This document shows, one piece after another, positions 27,057-35,547 of a stretch of DNA of 64,000 bases. Numbering within the stretch: position 1 is the first letter of the stretch; every line of letters begins with the position of its first letter. The DNA lies in the NCBI RefSeq assembly GCF_002810445.1, contig NZ_NEXS01000001.1, positions 124,001-188,000 on the forward strand, given 5' to 3'. A program made the position numbers and the translations under genes. The notes beneath the pieces are model-generated. The model ran no database searches. It saw only the letters and a list, made by a program, of their open reading frames with translations, and was not told where the DNA came from. This DNA comes from Advenella sp. S44 (lineage in GTDB: Bacteria > Pseudomonadota > Gammaproteobacteria > Burkholderiales > Burkholderiaceae_B).

Positions 27057-28472
27057 TTATTGTCCAGAACTAAGGGTAAACACTAGGCGCACACGCAGTC
27101 CCTTGAGCGCCTGTCCGGGTTCCAGCAGCATATGCCCCTGATGCATCTGCAGGATGGTAGTAACAATGGCAAGCCCCAGGCCGGCACCAGGCAGATGCTT
27201 GCCCGCCTTGCCCCGCCGAAACCGCGTGCCTGCCTTCTGCCTGTCTTCTTCGGTCATCCCCGGACCGCTATCTTCGACCACGACCTGTGCCGTCGTCGCG
27301 TTCAGGCGATCAAGCGATACCGCGACCTTGCCGTCGCGCGGACAATAGCGAATGGCGTTGTCCAGCACATTGCGCAGGGCTTCCTGCAAGAGCCAGGAAA
27401 CACCCAGCACGCACAGCGGTGTTTCAGGCCGGATCACTTCCAGGTCAATGCGTCGCTCGCGTATGACCGGCCATAGATCGCGCACCAGTCCATTGACCAG
27501 CTCGCCCAGATCCACCGATACGCTTTGCTGCCAGACCTGAGTATCGAGCGAATCGCGCACTCTGGCCAGCGCCAGCATCTGGCTGGTCATGCGGATGGCC
27601 CGATCAACGCCTTCGTTCATGGACAGCAGCACTTCGCGCAATTCCTGCGGATCGGACTCACGCAAGGCATAATCCAGTTGCATCTTCAGCACCGACAACG
27701 GCGTTTTCAACTGGTGTGAAGCATCGTCCAGGAACTGGCGCTGGCGGTCCGCCTGCTCGGTATAGCGCTGCATATGCACGTTGATCGCATTGACCAGCGG
27801 CATGACTTCTTTGGGCATGCCATCCGTGCTCACCGCACGCAAGTCATTGATGGTGCGCGAACGCATCTCATGGCGCAGACGCTCAAGCGGACGCACCGCG
27901 AAAACAATACCGACAATCACGATGACCATCACCACGGTGATCAGCAGCAGGTCGCGCCACACCGACCGCCACAGCATGCGGTTAATAAAGGATTCCCGGC
28001 CCTCTATTCCTTCGGCTACCTGAATGATGATGCGTACACTGTTGTCGCCATAAAGGGGAGGCACCGCTTCGCGGGCCATCACGACAGAGCGTACCGGCTC
28101 GCCCAGGTAATCGGTATCGAAAAAATAAGCTTTGCCCGATTCCAGCGCCATATCCGGCATCGGCAGGTCGGCATTACCGATCACCGACAGGCCATCGTCG
28201 GCGGCGATCTTGAAAAACACGTTGGCATTGGCAGTCAGTTCGTAAAACTCAAGCAGCGTATAGGGCTGCTCAAGCGAGAGACCGCCGCTTTGTGTAGAAA
28301 TATTGTGGTTCAGAGAGTTCAGCGCCCCCACCAGCGAGCGATCATAGGCAACTGTAATCTGCTTGCGCAGATCTTTATTCGACAATCCCAGGGCGGTGAG
28401 CATGGTAAGCAAAAGGGCGGGTACCAGCAACCACAGCAGAATGGACTTGAGGCTGCGCGAGAACAGATTCAT
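27057..28472 (-). CDS. tctE: Sensor histidine kinase TctE
   Basis: The 471-residue inner-membrane kinase has a first helix (LLWLLVPALLLTMLTALGL), a periplasmic 2CSK-type sensor region (about 35-170), a second helix (LLITVVMVIVIVGIVFAV), then the phosphorylation helix FLDDASHQLKTPLSVLKMQ with the acceptor His, and the ATPase domain with NVLDNAIRYCP, DSGPGMT and GAGLGLAIV. It overlaps tctD by 4 bases and, with the transporter that follows, forms a classic TctDE-TctCBA unit that senses an external tricarboxylate. Confidence 0.95.
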   Translation of the reverse strand: MNLFSRSLKSILLWLLVPALLLTMLTALGLSNKDLRKQITVAYDRSLVGALNSLNHNISTQSGGLSLEQPYTLLEFYELTANANVFFKIAADDGLSVIGNADLPMPDMALESGKAYFFDTDYLGEPVRSVVMAREAVPPLYGDNSVRIIIQVAEGIEGRESFINRMLWRSVWRDLLLITVVMVIVIVGIVFAVRPLERLRHEMRSRTINDLRAVSTDGMPKEVMPLVNAINVHMQRYTEQADRQRQFLDDASHQLKTPLSVLKMQLDYALRESDPQELREVLLSMNEGVDRAIRMTSQMLALARVRDSLDTQVWQQSVSVDLGELVNGLVRDLWPVIRERRIDLEVIRPETPLCVLGVSWLLQEALRNVLDNAIRYCPRDGKVAVSLDRLNATTAQVVVEDSGPGMTEEDRQKAGTRFRRGKAGKHLPGAGLGLAIVTTILQMHQGHMLLEPGQALKGLRVRLVFTLSSGQ

Positions 28473-29149
28473 GCCGGTGTCGCCAGCACTTCCAGGCTAT
28501 AGCCCACGCCGCGCACTGTCACGATTTGCGCACCGCTGTCGGTCAGTTTCTTGCGTAGCCGATGCACAATAACTTCAATGGCCTCCAGGTTGACCTCCTT
28601 GTCGTCAGCTACCACACGATCCAGAATTGACTGCTTGCTCACTGGCTCGCCGCTGCGTTGCATGAGCACACGCAACACAGCGGTTTCCCGGGGCGACAAA
28701 GCCAAAGGCTGATCTCCCAGATAAAACTGCTGCAACGCCGTATCCAGCGACAGGTTGCCCAATATCAGCCGTGGACGGCTTTTGCCGCGACTGCGACGGA
28801 TCAACGCCGTCAGGCGCGCTTCGAGCTCGCCCACCTCAAAAGGCTTGGCCAGAAAATCGTCGGCGCCCTGGTGCAGCAAATCAATACGCTGATTGAGCGA
28901 ATCGCGCGCAGTGAGCACCAGCACGGGCGTGCGGTCATCGCGTGCCCGCATGCGCGCCAGCACGCCTGCCCCGTCCAGTCCCGGCAGACCCAGGTCCAGA
29001 ATTACCGCATCGTATTCTTCAAGCTCCAGCCGCCGCACCGCCAGCAGACCGTCATCGGCCCACTCGACAATAAATCCGGCATACCTGGCCAGACTTTTGG
29101 CGAGCCATTTTGCCAGCGAGGGTTCATCTTCTACAAGTAATATTCTCAT
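28469..29149 (-). CDS. tctD: Two-component response regulator TctD (OmpR family)
   Basis: The 226-residue product begins MRILLVEDEPSLAKWLAKSL, a receiver domain with the acidic pair Glu7/Asp8, phospho-acceptor Asp52 in VILDLGLPGLDG and the conserved Lys in FLAKPFEVGEL. A winged helix follows from about residue 130, with VHRLRKKLTDSGAQIVTVRGVGYSL. The ATG at 29149 is fixed by the receiver-domain consensus; no clear ribosome-binding site precedes it, and the longer open frame upstream is not protein-like. It should activate the tct genes after phosphorylation by TctE. Confidence 0.95.
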   Translation of the reverse strand: MRILLVEDEPSLAKWLAKSLARYAGFIVEWADDGLLAVRRLELEEYDAVILDLGLPGLDGAGVLARMRARDDRTPVLVLTARDSLNQRIDLLHQGADDFLAKPFEVGELEARLTALIRRSRGKSRPRLILGNLSLDTALQQFYLGDQPLALSPRETAVLRVLMQRSGEPVSKQSILDRVVADDKEVNLEAIEVIVHRLRKKLTDSGAQIVTVRGVGYSLEVLATPA

Positions 29150-29468
29150 TATTGCACTATGGCAAGGGTGATAAGCTATTAGGGCCCAAGCAAATCGGAT
29201 GGGGCGATTATGACCTCTGGGATCACAGACTGCAACCGCATTGCCCGGTTTTGCACGGCAACGTAGATACAAGCTGGATCTGGCGCAGGCTGACCGGATC
29301 GTTGAAAAATATTTCATTACCCTGTGCTGCGCATGCAAAATTGCGCCAGTCCGTTTATTATCAGGTCAGGCACAACAAAAATTAAAAAAACCACCCGTAT
29401 GCCGAAGCGTCGCACGCGACGATCGGCAAGTTTTCGTATAAATACCATAGACAAAGAAAGGATAAGTA
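29150..29468. other. Divergent spacer between tctD and aldehyde dehydrogenase
   Basis: No gene is visible. Near the dehydrogenase end there is a TATAAA at 29437-29442 that may serve as a -10 box, preceded by a small perfect palindrome CGTCGC-ac-GCGACG at 29408-29421. No -35 could be assigned with confidence. Confidence 0.45.
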
Positions 29469-30902
29469 ATGAGCCAGTATGAAGCACTCAGTCTTTACAT
29501 TGATGGTGAGTTTCTTTCAGGAGACGGTCGTACCACGCAGGATGTCGTTAACCCCGCTACCGGCGAGGTGCTGGCACAATTGCCACACGCCAGCGAAGCA
29601 GACCTGGACCGGGCGCTGAAAGCAGCGGATCGGGCCTTCCAGACCTGGCGGCACAGTTCCCCCATGGATCGCTCGGCGATTTTACGCAAGGCCGCTGAAC
29701 TGGCGCGCGAACGGGCGCAGGACATTGGCCTGAACCTGACGCGTGACCAGGGCAAGCCGCTGGCCGAGTCAGTCGGTGAAATCATCAGTTGTGCCGACCA
29801 CTGCGACTGGCATGCCGAAGAGTGCCGCCGCATTTACGGCCGTATCGTGCCGCCCCGCAATCCGGCTGTGCGCCAGCTAGTCGTGCGCGAGCCCATTGGC
29901 GTGTGCGCTGCCTTTACGCCATGGAATTTCCCGTTCAACCAGGCCATTCGCAAAATCTCTGCAGCCATCGGCGCAGGTTGCACGATCATCCTGAAAGGGC
30001 CGGAAGACGCACCCAGCGCGGTAATGGCCATTGCCCGTATTTTTCATGACGCCGGCCTGCCCAAGGGCATTCTGAACATCGTGTGGGGCGATCCGCCAAA
30101 AGTTTCTGATTACCTGATCCGCTCGCCTATCGTGCGCAAAGTGTCATTTACCGGCTCGGTTCCCGTGGGCAAGCAACTGGCCGCGCTGGCCGGCGCCCAT
30201 ATGAAACGCATTACCATGGAGCTTGGCGGACACTCACCCGTCCTGGTCTTTGACGATGCCGATATTCCCAAGGCGGCCAAAATGCTGGCCAAGTTCAAGA
30301 TCCGCAACGCCGGGCAGGTTTGCATTTCCCCGACCCGCTTTTACGTGCAGGACAAGGCCTACGATCAGTTTCTTTCTGTATTCGTTGAGACGCTCAAAGG
30401 CGTCAAAGTGGGCGACGGTACCGCCAAAGAGACGGAAATGGGACCGCTGGCTCACGAGCGTCGCGTTGGCGCCATCTCCTCTTTCGTGGAAGATGCCCGC
30501 AAGGGAGGCGCGACCATTGAACTGGGCGGCGATCCGCTGGGCGGCCAGGGATACTTCTTCCCGCCGACCGTTGTCACCAATATCAGCGACGAGTCGCGCC
30601 TGATGACCGAAGAGCCCTTTGGCCCGATCGCGCCGGTGGTGCGTTTTTCAGATACCGACGAAGTCATCAAGCGCGCCAATAGCCTGCCTTTTGGCCTGTC
30701 TTCCTATGTGTTCACCACATCACTGCAAACCGCAACCAAGGCATCCAATGAAATTGAAGCGGGCATGGTCAACATCAACCACTTCGGCGTGGCCCTGCCC
30801 GAAACACCGTTTGGCGGCGTCAAGGATAGCGGCATCGGCAGCGAAGGCGGTACCGAAACCTTCGACGGTTATCTGGTAACCAAATTTATTACGCAGGTTT
30901 GA
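29469..30902 (+). CDS. NAD(P)-dependent aldehyde dehydrogenase (semialdehyde type)
   Basis: The 477-residue enzyme has the full ALDH plan: cofactor-binding [34 protein letters not shown], catalytic base Glu251 in MELGGHSP and nucleophile Cys285 in [12 protein letters not shown]. It is close in form to succinate-semialdehyde or alpha-ketoglutarate-semialdehyde dehydrogenases (family 5 style), though the aldehyde cannot be fixed by eye. It stands alone between divergent tctD and a terminator. An AAAGGA precedes the ATG. Being next to a tricarboxylate sensor-transporter set, it may feed a product into the citric acid cycle. Confidence 0.93.
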   Translation: MSQYEALSLYIDGEFLSGDGRTTQDVVNPATGEVLAQLPHASEADLDRALKAADRAFQTWRHSSPMDRSAILRKAAELARERAQDIGLNLTRDQGKPLAESVGEIISCADHCDWHAEECRRIYGRIVPPRNPAVRQLVVREPIGVCAAFTPWNFPFNQAIRKISAAIGAGCTIILKGPEDAPSAVMAIARIFHDAGLPKGILNIVWGDPPKVSDYLIRSPIVRKVSFTGSVPVGKQLAALAGAHMKRITMELGGHSPVLVFDDADIPKAAKMLAKFKIRNAGQVCISPTRFYVQDKAYDQFLSVFVETLKGVKVGDGTAKETEMGPLAHERRVGAISSFVEDARKGGATIELGGDPLGGQGYFFPPTVVTNISDESRLMTEEPFGPIAPVVRFSDTDEVIKRANSLPFGLSSYVFTTSLQTATKASNEIEAGMVNINHFGVALPETPFGGVKDSGIGSEGGTETFDGYLVTKFITQV

Positions 30903-30951
30903 TGATGCCTGGCGATGCCCTGGCGGCGTCGTCAATTTGATTTCAGGTATG

Positions 30952-30984
30952 ACCGGCGCCACCGCAAGGGGCGCCGGTTTTTTT
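30952..30984 (+). terminator. Rho-independent terminator after aldehyde dehydrogenase gene
   Basis: ACCGGCGCC and GGCGCCGGT form a perfect 9-bp GC-rich stem with a 9-base loop, followed by seven T. It starts 50 bases after the stop codon. Confidence 0.92.
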
Positions 30985-31190
30985 ATCGCGCTGCGCTGTG
31001 CGCCATGCCGATTAACAGATGGGAACGAAATGCCCCGGTCAGCGACCCGGTTATTTGATGCACAGCAGTGCTAGAATGACAAAATCGGATCTGACGCACT
31101 GCTGGCTGACTGGCTGCTTTGTATTTAAGGACATGTGGTAAGCCACCAAGGTGTCTGTGACAAATGAATTCTCAACGAATGGAGCAGATC

Positions 31191-33665
31191 ATGAACGCCA
31201 TCGCGGCATTACTCACGCTACTATCCGGACTGGCGCTTGCCATCGGCGGCGGCTGGCTGTTATCACTGGGCGGCAGTATCTATTACGTGGCTGCGGGTAT
31301 CGTCCTGCTGATCACGGCATTGCTATTGTTCCGGCGCCGGCCTTTCGCGCTCGTACTATATGCCGCCTTTCTGATCGGTACGGCCGTCTGGGCGTTCTTT
31401 GAATCGGGCTATGACTGGTGGCCACTGGCAGCCCGTCTGGGATTTTTCCTGGTACTTGGTCTCATCCTGCTGCTGCCTGGCGTTGCGCGCCCGCTGCGCA
31501 GCCGTCTTGAATCTGATCGTCGCATGGCGGCCAACGAGGCCACCAACTCCAAGGCCGTGCTGGCCGTTATTACAGTCGTAATCGCGATTGGAACACTGGG
31601 CAGCATCTTCAATCCAACGCATGAAATCGATGGCGCGCTGCCCGATGCCGTGGTCAGTGCGGAGCCCGATATGGGCAACGACGCCCACACAGGCGATAAT
31701 GACTGGCACGCCTACGGTCGCACCGGTTATGGACAACGCTATTCGCCGCTGGATCAGATCACGCCCGACAATGTCAGCAAGCTGAAACTGGCATGGTCCT
31801 ATCAGACGGGGGACGTCAAGCTCGAAGGCGATACCAATGAGTTTACTTATCAGGCGACCCCCATCAAAATCGGCAATACGCTTTATTTGTGCACACCTCA
31901 CAACTGGGCGATTGCACTTGATGCCGATACCGGCGAGAAAAAATGGGAATACAAGGCAGATGTGGTAGCCGATGGACAGCGGCAGCACCAGACTTGCCGC
32001 GGCCTGTCCTACTGGGCCGGTGATGCAGCCGCCTCGGGCGCTGCAGCGTCCACAAATAGCGACACCGAAACGACAACCGCCGACAATAGCCAGGCAGATG
32101 CGACAAGCACGACCCCTGCTGCTGCGCCTGCGACCGCATCCGAATCCGGCGCCGCTTGCAGCACGCGTTTGTTTCTGCCTACGGCCACGGCCAAACTGAT
32201 TGCCCTTGATCCGGAAACCGGTGAAGTGTGTAAGGACTTTGCCGATAATGGCGAACTGGATCTGACCCACAACATGCCATTCAAACAACGCGGGTATTAT
32301 TATTCCACCTCTCCACCGGTTGTTGCCAATGGCAAGATCGTTGTGGCTGGCGCAGTCAATGATAACTATGATGTCAACTCGCCTTCCGGCGTGATCCGGG
32401 CCTATGATGTTCGCAGCGGCAAGCTGTTGTGGAACTGGGACTCGGGCAACCCGGACGATACCGCCCCCTTTGATCCGAATAATCCAGACCAGAAATACAC
32501 GGTGAGCTCGCCCAATAGCTGGTCTGTGGGCAGTGTCGACGAAGAATTGGGACTGGTGTATTTCCCCATGGGCAACCGCACTCCGGATCAACTTGGCCAG
32601 TACCGCAACGAGCACGAAGAAAAATATGCAAGTTCCGTCGTCGCGCTGGATCTGAATAACGGCCAGGCCCAATGGGTCCACCAATTCATCCACCACGATC
32701 TGTGGGACATGGATTCGCCCGCACAGCCGACCCTCATGGACATCAGTACGGCCCAGGGCGTGGTTCCATCCATGGTTGTGCCCACCAAACAGGGTGATAT
32801 TTTTGTGCTGGACCGACGCACGGGACAAGCCGTGTTGCCGGTGCGGGAACTCAAGGCGCCACAGGGCACCATCGAAGGCGAACACAGCGCCCCTACCCAG
32901 CCAGAATCGGCATTGAACTTCAAGCCAGATCCGCTGACAGAAGGCAAAATGTGGGGCGGCACGCCATTTGACCAGCTCTGGTGCCGTATCCAGTTCAAAT
33001 CTCTGCGCTACGAAGGCCAGTACACGCCACCCTCTTTGCAGGGAACCATTGTGTATCCGGGCAACTTCGGCGTCTTCAACTGGGGTGGCATTGCGGTGGA
33101 CCCGAAACGCCAGGTCATGTTCGGCATGCCGTTGCAACTGGCGTTCGTGTCCCAGCTTGTCCCCAAAGAGGAACTGGGCAAAGATGTACAGATGAACGTC
33201 GGGGAACAAGGCGTCAACAGCAATGAAGGCGCGCCGTATGCCGTCAATATGTACCCGTTCCTGTCGCCAATGGGTGTGCCTTGCCAGCAACCGCCATGGG
33301 GCTTTGTGGCCGGCGTGGACCTGCGCACCGGCCAGACCGCATGGAAACATAAGAACGGTACGGTTCGCGACCTGACTCCGCTGCCGCTGCCCATCAAAAT
33401 GGGTGTGCCCGGTATTGGCGGCCCGATGGTTACCGGCGCGGGCGTCGTCTTCATGGCTGCGGCCGTGGACAATTACCTGCGCGCCTATGATCTGACCAGC
33501 GGCGAGGTATTGTGGAACGCCAGACTGCCGGCTGGCGGGCAGGCAACCCCAATGACTTATCTGAACAGCAAGAACGAGCAGATGGTCGTACTGGTAGTCG
33601 GCGGCCATGGATCGGTCGGCACCAAGCTGGGAGATTACGTCATGGCCTACAAGCTGGCGCAATAA
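31191..33665 (+). CDS. Membrane-bound PQQ-dependent dehydrogenase (glucose/quinate/shikimate type)
   Basis: The 824-residue enzyme has about five N-terminal membrane helices (1-140) that anchor it and bind ubiquinone, then a periplasmic eight-bladed propeller with W-motif repeats such as LKLAWSYQTGD, IALDADTGEKKWEY and AYDVRSGKLLWNWD, and the stretch DNDWHAYGRTGYGQRYSPLDQI shared by GCD and quinate dehydrogenases. It oxidises a sugar or cyclic polyol in the periplasm. An Ala/Thr/Ser-rich insertion (residues 278-322) breaks the propeller before ACSTRLFLPTATAKLIALD. The ATG at 31191 has GGAG at 6 bases, better than the one nine codons earlier. No pqq synthesis gene is nearby. Confidence 0.93.
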   Translation: MNAIAALLTLLSGLALAIGGGWLLSLGGSIYYVAAGIVLLITALLLFRRRPFALVLYAAFLIGTAVWAFFESGYDWWPLAARLGFFLVLGLILLLPGVARPLRSRLESDRRMAANEATNSKAVLAVITVVIAIGTLGSIFNPTHEIDGALPDAVVSAEPDMGNDAHTGDNDWHAYGRTGYGQRYSPLDQITPDNVSKLKLAWSYQTGDVKLEGDTNEFTYQATPIKIGNTLYLCTPHNWAIALDADTGEKKWEYKADVVADGQRQHQTCRGLSYWAGDAAASGAAASTNSDTETTTADNSQADATSTTPAAAPATASESGAACSTRLFLPTATAKLIALDPETGEVCKDFADNGELDLTHNMPFKQRGYYYSTSPPVVANGKIVVAGAVNDNYDVNSPSGVIRAYDVRSGKLLWNWDSGNPDDTAPFDPNNPDQKYTVSSPNSWSVGSVDEELGLVYFPMGNRTPDQLGQYRNEHEEKYASSVVALDLNNGQAQWVHQFIHHDLWDMDSPAQPTLMDISTAQGVVPSMVVPTKQGDIFVLDRRTGQAVLPVRELKAPQGTIEGEHSAPTQPESALNFKPDPLTEGKMWGGTPFDQLWCRIQFKSLRYEGQYTPPSLQGTIVYPGNFGVFNWGGIAVDPKRQVMFGMPLQLAFVSQLVPKEELGKDVQMNVGEQGVNSNEGAPYAVNMYPFLSPMGVPCQQPPWGFVAGVDLRTGQTAWKHKNGTVRDLTPLPLPIKMGVPGIGGPMVTGAGVVFMAAAVDNYLRAYDLTSGEVLWNARLPAGGQATPMTYLNSKNEQMVVLVVGGHGSVGTKLGDYVMAYKLAQ

Positions 33666-33682
33666 CAAACCAGCAAGACCGG

Positions 33683-33722
33683 GACTCTGCCTCGCACCTG
33701 ATGTGAGGCAGAGTCTTTTTTT
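33683..33722 (+). terminator. Rho-independent terminator after the PQQ dehydrogenase gene
   Basis: GACTCTGCCTC and GAGGCAGAGTC form a perfect 11-bp stem with an 11-base loop, followed by seven T. It begins 18 bases after the stop codon. Confidence 0.93.
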
Positions 33723-33873
33723 ATATACCGTTGTTACAGCAAGATCGTCTCCAGAGCGTCGTTCCCGCCAGGTCCATTCCGCCCCTAGCTTGCGACCCGC
33801 ACAGCGCCCGAGCATGGGGCTTGGCATTGGCCTGTCATACTGCTCACCAACACCGCAATATTGTCGATAGCGT

Positions 33874-34005
33874 TCAATCCGTATTGTCATGTAGCGGGAT
33901 CGATAGGCCGGGCTTGATCGAGGGCGCTCGATATTGCACTTGGGATATTTCCCGCTCGATAGTGCGCTTGAACTAGTCCACACTCGATATTGCGCCGAGA
34001 TGACC
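33874..34005. repeat. Degenerate 28-bp tandem repeat array (about 5 units)
   Basis: Units begin with TCGATA at 33874, 33900, 33928, 33956 and 33984; three consecutive steps are exactly 28 bases and the first is 26. The shared core is TCGATATTGCGCTTG, with the rest variable. The array fills the space between the PQQ dehydrogenase terminator and the AHSA1-arsR operon. The rest of this 450-base spacer shows no gene. Confidence 0.7.
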
Positions 34006-34083
34006 GGCGTGTGATAAAAACAATTGCCTGCTGTTTTTTGCCTGCTGCCTGTTGCCTATTCCGTTTCCCTGTTTTACACTTAG

Positions 34084-34101
34084 TGCAACCATATGGTTGC
34101 A
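34084..34101 (+). promoter_or_regulatory. Perfect 18-bp palindrome, likely ArsR-family operator
   Basis: TGCAACCATATGGTTGCA is its own reverse complement over all 18 bases. It ends 18 bases before the start codon of the AHSA1 gene, overlapping the ribosome-binding region and probably the promoter. The second gene of this operon encodes an ArsR-type repressor, which is the natural candidate to bind it. Confidence 0.75.
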
Positions 34102-34119
34102 TATTAACAGGAGGAATAT

Positions 34120-34635
34120 ATGTCTTCAAATCAGATTGAAAAAAGCGTCATTATCAAGGCGCCCGTTGCCCGGGTGTGGCGCGCTCTGACCGATGCACGG
34201 GAATTCGGAGAATGGTTCGAAGTGGCGCTGGAAGGGCCCTTTACTGAGGGCGAGCCCGTTAAGGGCAAGTACATTGGTCGCCTGGACGAAGAAGTAATTC
34301 GGCAATATCAAAGCCAGGCAGGTCTGACGCCATCACCAATCAGGCAGCCGCAAGAGAACACGACATTTTGCACAGTGCAGCGTATAGAGCCCGAACACTA
34401 CTTCAGCTTTCGCTGGATTCCGTTTGGCATCGACGCCGCCGCGGACCCGCAGAACGAACCTACCACGCTGGTTGAGTTCCGGCTGGCTCCTGTGGCAGAC
34501 GGCACCCAACTGACCGTGACGGAATCCGGGTTCGACAATGTGCCGGCACATCGCCGCGCCCGCGCTTTTTTGATGAACACCGGCGGCTGGAGCGGCCAGG
34601 TTGAAAATGTGAAAAAATATGTCGAACGTGATTGA
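34120..34635 (+). CDS. SRPBCC (AHSA1-type) domain protein
   Basis: The 171-residue protein has the START-like AHSA1 fold: IEKSVIIKAPVARVWRALTDAREFGEWF at the N-terminus, then a beta-rich middle and the long C-terminal helix starting MNTGGWSGQVENVKKYVER. Such proteins bind small hydrophobic ligands or assist other proteins; no catalytic residues can be named. AGGAGG lies 6 bases before the ATG. It overlaps the following ArsR gene by 17 bases, a pairing found in many bacteria, where the AHSA1 protein is co-regulated by its own ArsR repressor. Confidence 0.92.
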   Translation: MSSNQIEKSVIIKAPVARVWRALTDAREFGEWFEVALEGPFTEGEPVKGKYIGRLDEEVIRQYQSQAGLTPSPIRQPQENTTFCTVQRIEPEHYFSFRWIPFGIDAAADPQNEPTTLVEFRLAPVADGTQLTVTESGFDNVPAHRRARAFLMNTGGWSGQVENVKKYVERD

Positions 34636-34960
34636 TCAGACCATTGCAGATGTGTTCTTTGCGCTTGGCGACGGTAACCGGCTTGCGTTGGTGCAACAAC
34701 TGGTGACAGAAGGGGCGCAATCGGCAACAGGGCTGTCACGCAATGCCCATATCACCCGCCAGGCCATCTTCAAGCATTTGCAGGTACTTGAAGGTGCACG
34801 GCTGGTCGTGCATGAGCGCCGCGGTCGCGAGGTCTTGTATGCGCTGAACCCGCAACGGCTGGACCAGGCCAACGCATTCCTTAGCGGCATCTCGGCCGGA
34901 TGGGATCGAGCCATCGGGCGCCTGCAGGATATGGTCCAAACTGATCCCTCTGCGCATTAA
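34619..34960 (+). CDS. ArsR family helix-turn-helix regulator
   Basis: The 113-residue product has a winged helix-turn-helix: ADVFFALGDGNRLALVQQLV, then ITRQAIFKHLQVLEGARLVVHERRGREVLYALNP. It lacks the CxCxxC metal-binding pattern of ArsR/SmtB metal sensors, so it probably senses an organic signal or its partner protein. It overlaps the AHSA1 gene by 17 bases and should repress the pair through the 18-bp palindrome upstream. Its stop codon lies 11 bases before a 22-bp repeat array. Confidence 0.92.
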   Translation: MSNVIDQTIADVFFALGDGNRLALVQQLVTEGAQSATGLSRNAHITRQAIFKHLQVLEGARLVVHERRGREVLYALNPQRLDQANAFLSGISAGWDRAIGRLQDMVQTDPSAH

Positions 34961-34971
34961 GCGGCGCGTTG

Positions 34972-35188
34972 CCATGTGCCAGGGCAGCGACGACATAGAC
35001 CCAGCGCAGATGCCACATAGCCCAAGGCAGTGGCCACATAGCCCCGAGGCTATATCGACATAGGCTCACGACAGTGACGACATAGCCTTAACACAATGGC
35101 AACAAAGATCCAAGGCAAGCGCCGACATAGCTCGAAGGCAATGACGACAAAGTCGCAAGGCAGGGACGACATGGCCCCGGACAGTGGC
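34972..35188. repeat. Degenerate 22-bp tandem repeat array (about 10 units)
   Basis: Units resemble CGACATAGCCCAAGGCAGTG and start at 34991, 35013, 35034, 35056, 35078, 35100, 35123, 35145 and 35167, with a poor extra unit at 34972. Steps are 22, 21, 22, 22, 22, 23, 22 and 22, so the period is held while the sequence drifts. There are no unique spacers, so it is not CRISPR. It starts 11 bases after the arsR stop. Confidence 0.8.
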
Positions 35189-35275
35189 GCCTAATACGCG
35201 CCATGCGCTCGGGGCAATCTACTGCGACAATCCAGTTCGCTGAGGCGACTCCGCGCGACGCGCCAATGCCTTTCT

Positions 35276-35416
35276 TCAGGCCTTTCTTGACGCCCTTTTT
35301 GCCGCCCTTTTTGCCGCCCGGCCCGCCCCGACGGTGCTCATTCCGTCCATCACGAGACCCTGATTCGACCTCGCCTTTTTGTATCTGATCTGCCCGTTCT
35401 TGCGGCGTTCTGACAT
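35276..35416 (-). CDS. Small basic protein of unknown function
   Basis: A 46-residue open frame starts MSERRKNGQIRYKKARSNQG and ends in an Ala/Arg/Lys tail (GAGRAAKRAAKRASRKA), giving a very basic peptide. A strong GGGAGGA lies directly upstream at proper distance, the main reason to believe it. An overlapping frame in the same stretch would encode a Gly-Lys-rich repeat, but has no start codon or ribosome-binding site. I do not recognise a family. It is divergent from the livG-like gene. It could be a nucleic-acid-binding peptide or a chance frame in repetitive DNA. Confidence 0.4.
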   Translation of the reverse strand: MSERRKNGQIRYKKARSNQGLVMDGMSTVGAGRAAKRAAKRASRKA

Positions 35417-35547
35417 CACATCCTCCCGCTTCAGATTCACCTATGGTTAGCACTAATAGCAAATTGACGTGTTCGTAAGCATACTGTCCGCTACAACTAG
35501 TAGCGGGTGTATCGCCTGCTCTCTTGCGGGTTTCACAAGACAAGAAT

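Noticed and set aside
31356-33983. An 875-codon open frame on the minus strand opposite the PQQ dehydrogenase gene
   Set aside because: It is even longer than the real gene, but it is antisense to a fully recognisable enzyme, is rich in His, Arg and Gln as antisense frames of such genes are, and has no domain I know. The long frame follows from the codon usage of the true gene.
34972-35188. CRISPR array
   Set aside because: The period of 22 bp has no room for unique spacers, units are variable over their whole length, and no cas gene is near. The same holds for the other arrays.
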